From Ruminococcus sp. UBA946 (GTDB lineage Bacteria > Bacillota > Clostridia > Oscillospirales > Ruminococcaceae): 5,648 nucleotides of DNA. Every line of letters begins with the position of its first letter. Positions within the stretch are counted from its first letter, which is position 1. Position numbers and translations under genes: made by a program. Of this stretch, positions 1 to 5,648 are shown piece after piece. The notes beneath the pieces were generated by a model, which worked only from the letters and a program-made list of their open reading frames with translations, was not told the origin of the DNA and did not search any database. The stretch covers positions 1-5,648 of the forward strand of contig DBCY01000035.1 of NCBI GenBank assembly GCA_002293295.1, given 5' to 3'.

Positions 1-101
1 AGCACTGAATGTGGATTAATATCTGCAACCTCTCCTAACTTACGCTGCGTCCAAGCGTCAGTGAATCCCTTGAAACGAATTTGCGGTGTATTGTTACTCA
101 T
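1..101 (-). CDS. hsdS: Type I R-M specificity subunit HsdS, N-terminal fragment cut by the window edge
   Basis: HsdS is the DNA-recognition subunit of a type I R-M complex; each of its two target-recognition domains reads one half of a split target. Only the first 33 codons lie in the window. The protein begins MSNNTPQIRF and continues with KGFTDAWTQRKLGEV, the well-known opening of EcoR124I-like HsdS proteins just before the first target-recognition domain. The ATG at 101-99 overlaps the hsdM stop (TGA at 100-98) in an ATGA junction. It is preceded by GGAGGT at 112-107 with five bases of spacing, inside the last hsdM codons. This favours translational coupling, so S is made along with M. The recognition sequence cannot be inferred because the recognition domains lie outside. 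Family assignment is confident; whether the gene is intact is unknown. Confidence 0.9.
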   Translation of the reverse strand, partial: MSNNTPQIRFKGFTDAWTQRKLGEVADINPHSV

Positions 102-1696
102 ACCCCACCTCCGAAAATCCGTTTAGTAGCTTCAATCAACTCTCTTGTATCATCAGTTACGGCAAGTTCACCAAGCAAACCCAAAAACTCTGTTTCTTTC
201 TGCTTGATTTCTGAGTTAATGTCAATAATTCTGCTACTTAGAGCAACAATGTCAATTTGTTCTTCTTCCTCGAAAGTATCAACATAACGGGGGATATTGA
301 GATTATAATCGTTAGCTACAATCTCATCATAGCTTGCCAAATGAGCATATTGGGGTACGCTTTCACGATTTTTATAAGTCACTATGATTTTTTCAATATC
401 TTCATTACGTAAGCTGTTTTGATTTTTCTGTTTGACAAAATCCTTTGAAGCGTCAATAAACAAAACGTTGCGGGCTTTGCCGTTTGTTTCCTTACGCTCT
501 TTTTTCAAAATCATTACAATGGTGGGTATGCTCGTTCCAAAGAAAATATTAGGCGGCAAACCGATTACCGCATAAATTGCACCTTTTTCAAGCAAGGTTT
601 TTCTGATAACCCCCTCCGAAGCCCCTCTAAAAAGAACTCCATGAGGGAGAACAATCCCCATTGTTCCCGTTTCTTTAAGGTGATAAAAGCCGTGCAGTAA
701 AAATGCAAAATCCGCTTTGGATTTAGGAGCGAGTTTTCCATATTGCTCAAATCGCGAATCACTTAAAAACTTATCGTCCGCACTCCAAACCGCAGAATAA
801 GGCGGATTCATAACAACGGCATTAAAGAGGAACGGCTCATCAGTGGGCCAATCCTCATCAAGCGTATCTCCGTTGCGTAACCGCATTTGCGTTTTTTCAA
901 CATTATGCAGAATTAGATTCATTCGGGCAAGGTTGTATGTTGTGGTATTAAGTTCTTGCCCGTGATAATGCACTTTCTGCGGATTATTAACGTGGTTTTT
1001 GATATTAAGCATGAGCGAACCCGAGCCCATTGCAGGGTCGTAAATATGGAAAGGAGCAGTATTTTCCTGACCAATTGAAACAATTTCGGAAATTATTTTG
1101 CTGACCGCTTGAGGAGTATAAAACTCACCCGCCTTTTTACCTGCACCTGCGGCAAATTGCCCGATTAGATATTCATAGGCATCTCCGATTACATCCCCCT
1201 CGTGTCCGAAAAGGTCGATTTCATCAAGCGCCTTTATAACTTCGGTAATTGTTACATTTCTCTGCTGTGCGTTCGTACCAAGCTTTGTAGATGAAAGGTC
1301 AATATCATCAAATAAGCCTGTAAAGTGTTCACCTTGTTTTCCGAGTTCGATAAAAGCATTGCTTAAATCAGAAATCTGAAATTCATATGTATCAGCCCTC
1401 CCTCTAAGCGTGTAAAATAGCGATTCTGGCTTGATAAAATATCCCAACTTCTTTGATATTACATCCCTGATATTATCCGAATCGTCATTATACCAGTCCA
1501 AAAGTTCGGTAAACTGTTCTTCTCTGCTCGGAAAATCTTCTGTTTTGCCGTGCTGCTCATCATAAACGGCGCGAAGCTCTTGGTCGGATAAATATTTATA
1601 GAAAATCAATCCCAGCAGATAGTTTTTATACTCGCTCGCATCCATTTTTCCCCGTAAAATATCGGCGCTTGCCCATAATTGGTTGTTTAAATCCAT
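98..1696 (-). CDS. hsdM: Type I R-M DNA adenine-N6 methyltransferase subunit HsdM
   Basis: HsdM transfers a methyl group from S-adenosylmethionine to adenine N6 in the target chosen by HsdS, working as an M2S core that also anchors HsdR. The product is 532 residues, close to the EcoR124I subunit. The helical HsdM N-terminal domain opens with MDLNNQLWASADILRGKMDA. EFYTP at 191-195 leads into the catalytic domain. The SAM-binding motif DPAMGSGSL is at 220-228, and the catalytic NPPY of gamma-type N6-adenine methylases is at 297-300. LPHGVLFRG near 350-358 and NDYNLNIPRYV near 462-472 are also typical of the family. The C-terminus is charged and helical, as expected for contact with HsdS. The ATG at 1696 has GGAG seven bases upstream (1707-1704) and starts 11 bases after the hsdR stop. 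No frameshift or lost catalytic residue is seen. Confidence 0.97.
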   Translation of the reverse strand: MDLNNQLWASADILRGKMDASEYKNYLLGLIFYKYLSDQELRAVYDEQHGKTEDFPSREEQFTELLDWYNDDSDNIRDVISKKLGYFIKPESLFYTLRGRADTYEFQISDLSNAFIELGKQGEHFTGLFDDIDLSSTKLGTNAQQRNVTITEVIKALDEIDLFGHEGDVIGDAYEYLIGQFAAGAGKKAGEFYTPQAVSKIISEIVSIGQENTAPFHIYDPAMGSGSLMLNIKNHVNNPQKVHYHGQELNTTTYNLARMNLILHNVEKTQMRLRNGDTLDEDWPTDEPFLFNAVVMNPPYSAVWSADDKFLSDSRFEQYGKLAPKSKADFAFLLHGFYHLKETGTMGIVLPHGVLFRGASEGVIRKTLLEKGAIYAVIGLPPNIFFGTSIPTIVMILKKERKETNGKARNVLFIDASKDFVKQKNQNSLRNEDIEKIIVTYKNRESVPQYAHLASYDEIVANDYNLNIPRYVDTFEEEEQIDIVALSSRIIDINSEIKQKETEFLGLLGELAVTDDTRELIEATKRIFGGGV

Positions 1697-1707
1697 TTCA
1701 TTGCTCC

Positions 1708-4700
1708 CTATCCCGTAATTTCCGCTTTCAGCGGTAATAATTTGCTTTCGATAACATCACGCCAGTATTCTTCCATAACACGGCGGCGTTCACGGTATTT
1801 TCTGCCGAATGCACTCTCAAACTCGCTTGCCGTAAAAACAGAATGGTCAACGATTGTGTTAATATACGGAACATCTCCGCCAGTGTATTCGCCAAAACTT
1901 ATGTATAAATCCTCAGCAGGCGCTTTCATAGTCATGGCGGTTTCCGCAATTATTTCAGAAATAAGTTTCTTGAAATGGTTGTCAACAACTTCCACAGCTT
2001 GATTTGGGTTTGCAAGATTGCTTAAAGAAGCTTCATATGCCTGTCTTACAATTTCGGGCTTACTTTCAATTATTTTATCAAGTTTTTGCTTACTCTCCTC
2101 GTTGTTTATGTCTTTCAAAAGCTGATAAATATAGTAGCTGTCGATGGTTTCCTCAATAGGCTTTTGATTGGCAGAAAACTCAATTCCAAGCAGTTCTTCC
2201 TGTTCTTCTTCGCTTGCCCCCTGCTCTTCAAGTCGTTTTTTTACTTCACCTTTGAGATTTTCTATTTTTCCGACTTCTGCGGTAATTGTTTCAAGTGCGG
2301 GGGTAAACTCAGCTATATCTTCCGCAAAATCTTCATAACTTTTTATTGCTTCCGATGTATTTACCAAAGCTCCAAACGCTTTAATCACAACAAGTTGTTT
2401 TTTAAGGTCGTTTGGGTCGTTGTCAAGGTCTTTTTTAGCTTGCTCATACTTATTATAGGCAGACATAAATCCTTTTTTGACTTCTTTATACTCTCTCGGT
2501 AAAAGTTGCTCCCAATCCCTCGCTTCATTAGAGAATAGTTTTATGGCGTCACGAACATTTCTCTTCATTATATTAGGTTTTCTGAATGTAACAATCATAC
2601 CTTTTTGCTTTTCATGATACAAGCGGTTTGTGCGTGAAAATGCTTGCAGTAAATTTTGATACCTCATTTCTTTGTCAACATAAAGCGTTTGTATAGTGGG
2701 AGCGTCAAACCCTGTTAAAAGCCTGTCCACTACAATAACAAGGTCAAGCCATTGCCCGTCTTTCTGATATTTTGCTTCCTTGCGTTCAAGACGGTTGTTG
2801 ATATTCAAGTTGTAATTATCCACATCGGTATAGAGTATACCAAATGTATCCTTATAATCGTTCATTATCTCAATTATTTCATCATGCGCCGCATTTTGCT
2901 CTTCTTGATTTTCGGCAATTGAGTAGGTAATTGCAACACGCGGAAAGTTCGGGTCATTCAGTTTTCTTCTCACATCAAGAGGGTTTCCTGTGATAAGTTC
3001 GCCGGATTCTTTTAACTCTTTAAGTTTACGGTAAATCCGTTTAGCCTGTGCAATAGAATGAGTTGTGAGTATACCGCTCATGGTCGGCAAGCCGTTTACA
3101 ACCTTGAATTTTTCAAGAACAGACTGGTGTCTGAAAATCTTTTTTAGCATAGTTTCGATATACGCTTCATTTTCAAACACTTCTTTATCCAATAAGGCTT
3201 CTCTATCGTAAATATCCATAGATTCTAATTTTTGATACGGGTCGTCATTCGGATATTTTTCTTTGATTTTTCCGATGTAAATCCGTTGTTCTTCTTCGCT
3301 GTCAAGCAAAGAGTGATACTCAACTTGAAAGTCCAAAACAGACTTATCATCCATAGCATTTTTTGTGGTGTAAGCATGAAGAAGCCCGCCATTGGGTAAT
3401 GGCTTCCCATCTTTACCAATACCGTATTGGTCGGAAGTTGTCCGGGCGTATGTACCTTTCTCAACTTTTTTGTTTTCCTCGAAAATAGGCGTTCCAGTTA
3501 AACCAAACCATGTTGAATTGGGAAAATATTTCTTAATGCCCTTCATTTCCTCGTCGGAAACAGCTCTATGACATTCATCAACGATAAAGACGATATGCTC
3601 GCCTTTTAACTTCTCAAATTTATTTGAGTCAGAATCTCTTATTTCACTAATGGAATAACTTAATTTCTGAATGGTAGTTATAATGATTGTGTTGTTGTTT
3701 TTCTTGCTGATTAAATTTCTTACAAGCTCGCCTCTGTTGTCAATGCCGACTATCAGAGTATTCGCGGTAACATCACCTGAAGACAGTCCTGTATTATATT
3801 CCGAAGCAAACTTCCCAAAATCATTTTTTGTTTTATTGTCTAAATCCTTACGGTCAACAATCATAACAGTACGAGCGACTCCCGTTCTTGACTGTGCCAT
3901 CAGTTTTGTCGCCACAAAACTTGTTATCGTCTTGCCAGAACCAGTAGCGTGCCAAACAAAGCCACCCTCGTGCTTGCTTGCCTGTTCAGCAATTTTCTTT
4001 ATAGCGTGAATTTGATATGAACGCAGAACCATTGTGTATTTTTGACTCTTTTTGTCGTCAACCAATACTGTATAATGACTGATAAGTTCATGTGCCATAG
4101 GAATATTGAGGACTTTGCGGGCAAACTCGTACAAATCCTCAACAGGAGTATTATCCGGTTCGCGCCAGTTGAATAAAAACTTTTTAGCAAAACCGAAACT
4201 ATCGTTTGTCATGGGACGAGCGAAATACTTTGTTGATACCTTATTACTAACTACAAAAATCTGAACAGTTGCATAAATTCCGTCAAAGAATCCGGATTGC
4301 GTATAACGTTCAATTTGGTTATATGCTTGCCAATAGCCGTCTTTTGCAAGTTCACTTTTTAACTCTATATGGATTAAGGGCAGACCGTTTATCAGTAATG
4401 TAACATCACCACGGACAGTTCGCCCATCAGTAACGGGAACAATTTGACTTACAACCTCGTAACTGGATATTCCGCCAGTGATGTCCTTATTACTGAACAG
4501 TGTAAGTGTAGCCTTTCCCATTGAGATGTCCTCACGTTCAATGGTGATTTGTGCAATACCATTTTCACCTCTTAACCATTGGGCGGCGAGAAAGGGAGTT
4601 TGAGTTAATCTGCTAAATTCATTCCTGACTTGGTTAAACTCATTTTCTGTGAGTTCAATTCCATCCAACTGTGCCGTATTTATACGGTTGATATGCCCTC

Positions 4701-4815
4701 TAAGGTTATCCCAAAGAGCATTTTCGGTTTTTATATCATTTCGGTAAGTCCATTGATTTTCACGTTCTGCTAATATTTCAATGAAATGTTTTTCTACTTG
4801 GGTTTCGTGAATCAT
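1708..4815 (-). CDS. hsdR: Type I restriction endonuclease and translocase subunit HsdR
   Basis: HsdR is the ATP-driven motor and nuclease that pulls DNA past the bound M2S core and cuts unmethylated DNA. The 1035-residue product is nearly the length of EcoR124I HsdR. The nuclease domain carries D137, E151 and K153 (GDVTLL...IELK), with the same 14-residue D-to-E spacing as EcoR124I D151/E165/K167, followed by a QxxxY motif (QIERY, 167-171). The SF2 helicase part shows LRSYQ at 264-268, Walker A TGSGKT at 291-296, DECH at 413-416, GLTGTP at 438-443, DRLLTGFDAP at 697-706 and QAFSRTNR at 724-731. The rest is a long helical C-terminal domain of the EcoR124 type. The ATG at 4815 is supported by GGAG at 4828-4825, nine bases upstream, by an in-frame TAA just before it and by a family-like N-terminus. 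It is the first gene of the R-M-S operon. Confidence 0.97.
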   Translation of the reverse strand: MIHETQVEKHFIEILAERENQWTYRNDIKTENALWDNLRGHINRINTAQLDGIELTENEFNQVRNEFSRLTQTPFLAAQWLRGENGIAQITIEREDISMGKATLTLFSNKDITGGISSYEVVSQIVPVTDGRTVRGDVTLLINGLPLIHIELKSELAKDGYWQAYNQIERYTQSGFFDGIYATVQIFVVSNKVSTKYFARPMTNDSFGFAKKFLFNWREPDNTPVEDLYEFARKVLNIPMAHELISHYTVLVDDKKSQKYTMVLRSYQIHAIKKIAEQASKHEGGFVWHATGSGKTITSFVATKLMAQSRTGVARTVMIVDRKDLDNKTKNDFGKFASEYNTGLSSGDVTANTLIVGIDNRGELVRNLISKKNNNTIIITTIQKLSYSISEIRDSDSNKFEKLKGEHIVFIVDECHRAVSDEEMKGIKKYFPNSTWFGLTGTPIFEENKKVEKGTYARTTSDQYGIGKDGKPLPNGGLLHAYTTKNAMDDKSVLDFQVEYHSLLDSEEEQRIYIGKIKEKYPNDDPYQKLESMDIYDREALLDKEVFENEAYIETMLKKIFRHQSVLEKFKVVNGLPTMSGILTTHSIAQAKRIYRKLKELKESGELITGNPLDVRRKLNDPNFPRVAITYSIAENQEEQNAAHDEIIEIMNDYKDTFGILYTDVDNYNLNINNRLERKEAKYQKDGQWLDLVIVVDRLLTGFDAPTIQTLYVDKEMRYQNLLQAFSRTNRLYHEKQKGMIVTFRKPNIMKRNVRDAIKLFSNEARDWEQLLPREYKEVKKGFMSAYNKYEQAKKDLDNDPNDLKKQLVVIKAFGALVNTSEAIKSYEDFAEDIAEFTPALETITAEVGKIENLKGEVKKRLEEQGASEEEQEELLGIEFSANQKPIEETIDSYYIYQLLKDINNEESKQKLDKIIESKPEIVRQAYEASLSNLANPNQAVEVVDNHFKKLISEIIAETAMTMKAPAEDLYISFGEYTGGDVPYINTIVDHSVFTASEFESAFGRKYRERRRVMEEYWRDVIESKLLPLKAEITG
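1722..1734 (-). other. Small GC hairpin at the hsdR-hsdM junction
   Basis: In the mRNA the end of hsdR contains CCGCT-GAA-AGCGG, a 5-base stem with a tight 3-base loop, about 26 bases before the hsdM start. No T-run follows, so it is not a terminator. It could influence ribosome passage or RNA processing between R and M, or be incidental coding sequence. Confidence 0.2.
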
Positions 4816-4868
4816 TTTATATTACTCCGTTCAGCTTTTTGTTTTTCCAATTTTAAAATATTAATTAT

Positions 4869-5000
4869 TTACGCTAATTTAATATATTTCTCCAATCCAC
4901 ATGCCCTTGCAAGGCTGATTCTCTCCAATTTTTCACAAGCGCCCTCCGTCGCTTCCACAACATCATTCAAATAAAGTTCGCGTTCATCCCTCAATCGCAA
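4869..5000 (-). CDS. Small unrecognised ORF (43 codons) in the hsd leader; possibly a gene remnant
   Basis: This open minus-strand frame lies between the promoter and hsdR and ends in TAA at 4871-4869. Its product is charged and helix-like (LRDERELYLNDVVEATEG near the start, LEKYIKLA at the end) and looks more like real protein than random AT-rich sequence. I do not recognise a family. It has no ATG: the first possible start is TTG at 5000, with only a weak AGG eight bases upstream, and an in-frame TAG lies at 5012-5010. A 9-codon ORF at 5031-5002 (MLIKSILGD) with AAGGG upstream ends two bases before that TTG in another frame. A single frameshift could therefore join them into a 50-odd-residue protein. 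It may be a leader ORF, a decayed small gene or the tail of a lost gene. The gap to hsdR is 53 bases. Confidence 0.3.
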   Translation of the reverse strand: MRLRDERELYLNDVVEATEGACEKLERISLARACGLEKYIKLA

Positions 5001-5052
5001 GTTAATCGCCTAAAATTGATTTTATCAGCATTATAAAACCCTTAATTTATTT

Positions 5053-5076
5053 AATTATACCATATCCGTTATAATT
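5053..5076. promoter_or_regulatory. Imperfect 24-bp dyad over the promoter spacer and -10; candidate operator
   Basis: On the plus strand the sequence reads AATTATACC, ATATCC, GTTATAATT. The two 9-base arms are inverted copies with one mismatch around a 6-base centre. The dyad covers the whole spacer and the -10 of the hsd promoter, a normal place for a dimeric repressor site. It also puts a TATAAT on the plus strand at 5070-5075, facing the other way, but without a good plus-strand -35 at 5047-5052. It could therefore be an operator, part of a divergent promoter, or simply AT-rich symmetry. Confidence 0.35.
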
Positions 5077-5082
5077 CTTCAA
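5054..5082 (-). promoter_or_regulatory. Sigma-70/A-type promoter for the hsd operon
   Basis: Read on the minus strand there is TTGAAG (5082-5077) as the -35, exactly 17 bases of spacer, and a perfect TATAAT (5059-5054) as the -10. A TG one base before the -10 (TGGTATAAT) makes it an extended -10. Transcription would start near 5047, giving a leader of about 230 bases before hsdR. No comparable promoter was found immediately upstream of hsdM or hsdS, so this probably drives hsdR-hsdM-hsdS together. The call rests on consensus match and position. Confidence 0.75.
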
Positions 5083-5107
5083 GGTTTTTAAAAAATAATG
5101 TGAGAAA

Positions 5108-5218
5108 ATGAAAAAACCTCAAATTATTATAGATACGGGGTTTGGAGAGCAAAAAGCTCTGAGGTATAATGTGCCGCAATCGTCTATTCACAAATCTGGG
5201 GATAGAACTCATCTATGA
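5108..5218 (+). CDS. Short unrecognised ORF, 36 codons
   Basis: This frame opens with ATG at 5108 and closes with TGA at 5216-5218. The product begins MKKPQIIIDTGFGEQKALRY, which reads like a real protein N-terminus. The IIIDTGFG part faintly recalls the first strand and phosphate loop of actin-like ATPases, but 36 residues is far too short for that fold. The ribosome site is weak (GTGAG only three bases upstream). It overlaps the paired segments and the 18-codon ORF, so at most one reading is likely to be right. It could be a truncated gene start or chance. No function is assigned. Confidence 0.2.
   Translation: MKKPQIIIDTGFGEQKALRYNVPQSSIHKSGDRTHL
5111..5165 (-). terminator. Possible minus-strand terminator upstream of the hsd promoter
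   Basis: On the minus strand ACCTC (5165-5161) pairs with GAGGT (5120-5116), with AGAGC-TTTTT-GCTCT nested next to the first arm. GAGGT is followed directly by five more T (5115-5111). This would stop a transcript arriving from the right just before the hsd promoter. The stem is short and leaves a bulge of about 25 bases, so it is weak. Confidence 0.25.
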
Positions 5219-5225
5219 TAATTAA
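5169..5225 (+). CDS. Possible 18-codon leader peptide upstream of a terminator hairpin
   Basis: ATG at 5169 follows GAGGT at 5161-5165, a good anti-SD match with rather short spacing. The frame encodes MCRNRLFTNLGIELIYDN and stops with TAA at 5223-5225, 20 bases before a GC stem with a T-run (5246-5285). A ribosome site, a very short peptide and a terminator-like hairpin form the layout of translational attenuators that control antibiotic-resistance and biosynthesis genes. The GAGGT could be hidden by pairing with ACCTC at 5116-5120. However, no plus-strand gene follows inside the window, so any controlled gene is missing. Chance is a serious alternative. Confidence 0.25.
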   Translation: MCRNRLFTNLGIELIYDN

Positions 5226-5245
5226 TTAAAAAGATATAACCCCGT

Positions 5246-5285
5246 CCCGCAAGCCATAACAGCATACGGAGCGGGTTTTCCTTTT
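5246..5285 (+). terminator. Intrinsic terminator-like hairpin
   Basis: CCCGC (5246-5250) pairs with GCGGG (5271-5275) around a 20-base loop, then TTTTCCTTTT (5276-5285). The all-GC stem and immediate T-run fit a plus-strand Rho-independent terminator or attenuator. The large loop weakens it. A competing pair, CCGT (5242-5245) with ACGG (5266-5269), cannot form in a nested way with this stem. Confidence 0.4.
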
Positions 5286-5301
5286 ACGGCATTCACCGAT
5301 T

Positions 5302-5357
5302 AAAACGGCAGAGCTACTTCACATTTACAGTGAAACGGTTCAGCCGTTTTCTTTTTT
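5302..5357 (+). terminator. Intrinsic terminator with two alternative stems
   Basis: A perfect 8-base stem, AAAACGGC (5302-5309) with GCCGTTTT (5343-5350), encloses a second stem, TTCAC (5318-5322) with GTGAA (5330-5334). It is followed by C and six T (5352-5357). A compact alternative uses the same 3' arm: AAACGG (5333-5338), loop TTCAG, CCGTTT (5344-5349). Both point to plus-strand termination. AT runs on the other side could make it partly bidirectional. Confidence 0.5.
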
Positions 5358-5648
5358 ACCTTTTCTAAACATTTTGCACGAATCCCCAGCTGTTGATATA
5401 TTAAAAAAGTAAAAAATAAATAAATCTTCATCGCACGGGGTTACATTTTCGCTGTTTTTTGTCCTAAGTATTGAGAGGATATTTTTCCGGTTCTGAAAAA
5501 GCCGCCGCATTTGCTCCGTTCCCCCTAAATATCTTTTCAAAAAATAAAATCAGCAAAGAGGCGCCGCCATTGTCTATAATAAATAATTTCCCACGCTGTA
5601 TTTTATTCAAAAAGCAAAAAATTAAAAAAGTTTTCGGTTTCGGGTTTA
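5358..5648. other. AT-rich stretch with no supported feature
   Basis: The plus strand contains no ATG at all here. The minus strand has one 66-codon open frame from a TTG at 5540 to 5340, with an internal ATG at 5510 behind a GGAG. Its product is low in complexity and resembles no family, and its end runs into the terminator stem. A weak AT hairpin, TTTTTC (5482-5487) with GAAAAA (5495-5500), and scattered T-runs are all else I see. Confidence 0.6.

Larger units (their letters stand above)
5082..5357 (+). ncRNA. Candidate structured RNA, divergent from the hsd operon
   Basis: Hand-found inverted repeats crowd this gene-poor stretch. AGGTTTTT (5082-5089) pairs with AAAAACCT (5112-5119). ACGGGGTT (5135-5142) pairs with AACCCCGT (5238-5245), enclosing AGAGC-AAAAA-GCTCT (5146-5160) and ATAGA-ACTCA-TCTAT (5202-5216). 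Two hairpins followed by T-runs then close the plus-strand end, at 5285 and 5357. The exact 8-base long-range pair and the terminators suggest a plus-strand RNA of up to about 275 bases. No known RNA family is recognised: there are no tRNA, T-box, SRP or riboswitch signatures I know. The plus-strand promoter is weak, with only TATAAT at 5070-5075. It may instead be an attenuated leader (see the short ORFs) or the debris of a lost gene. Confidence 0.3.

Noticed and set aside
2086..2502. 138-codon plus-strand frame inside hsdR
   Set aside because: It is antisense to the C-terminal domain of a clear hsdR gene, and its Phe-rich product is the expected mirror of Lys/Glu-rich coding sequence.
3671..4009. 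112-codon plus-strand frame opposite the hsdR helicase region
   Set aside because: It lies antisense to the conserved Walker A region of hsdR, with no family resemblance and no promoter.
4786..4974. 62-codon plus-strand frame across the hsdR start
   Set aside because: It overlaps the hsdR ribosome site and start. The protein-like signal in this stretch is on the minus strand, in the 43-codon frame.
5047..5075. Plus-strand promoter with TATAAT at 5070-5075
   Set aside because: The -35 at the right spacing is TTATTT and there is no extended -10. The hexamer is explained by the dyad, so it is mentioned but not called as a promoter.
5126..5170. tracrRNA-like duplex (ATTATA with TATAAT around AGAGC-AAAAA-GCTCT)
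   Set aside because: It resembles a repeat/anti-repeat hairpin in outline only. There is no CRISPR array, no repeat to pair with and no cas9 in the window.
5197..5243. tRNA-like segment bounded by GGGG and CCCC
   Set aside because: Only a 4-base outer pair can form. There is no T-loop motif, no D-arm and no plausible anticodon stem.
5340..5540. 66-codon minus-strand frame from a TTG start (56 codons from an internal ATG at 5510 with GGAG upstream)
   Set aside because: The product is dominated by AT-driven residues, matches no family I know, and its 3' end lies in the terminator stem at 5302-5350. The ribosome-site match is the only support.

Overview
The window is dominated by a type I restriction-modification (R-M) operon read on the minus strand, entering from the right and leaving through the left edge. 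The order is hsdR (4815 to 1708), hsdM (1696 to 98) and the first 33 codons of hsdS (from 101 to the window edge). All catalytic motifs are visible in hsdR and hsdM, neither frame is interrupted, and both are full length. The proteins resemble the EcoR124I (type IC) branch. Moderately AT-rich DNA, strong GGAG/GGAGGT ribosome sites and a classic sigma-70/A-type promoter with an extended -10 suggest a low-GC Firmicute, probably a Clostridia-like bacterium. That placement is an inference from style, not from a marker gene.

Region by region: 1-101 is the truncated hsdS start, joined to hsdM by a 4-base ATGA overlap. 98-1696 is hsdM and 1708-4815 is hsdR, with 11 bases between them. 4816-5047 is an mRNA leader of roughly 230 bases holding a small, protein-like open frame of 43 codons and, just upstream, a 9-codon ORF. 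5054-5082 is a convincing minus-strand promoter, overlaid by a 24-bp imperfect dyad that could be an operator. 5082-5357 is a compact stretch rich in inverted repeats that ends, on the plus strand, in two terminator-like hairpins. It also carries two overlapping short plus-strand ORFs, of 36 and 18 codons. 5358-5648 is AT-rich and I see no convincing feature there.

How it works together: HsdS reads the DNA target and HsdM methylates adenine in it. HsdR joins the M2S core to translocate DNA and cut unmodified, usually foreign, DNA. The compact R-M-S layout suggests a single transcript from the promoter at 5054-5082. The R-M system itself is a known type. The least explained part is the intergenic segment at 5053-5357, which looks like a divergently transcribed structured RNA or an attenuator-type leader with no gene behind it, but this rests only on hand-found pairings.
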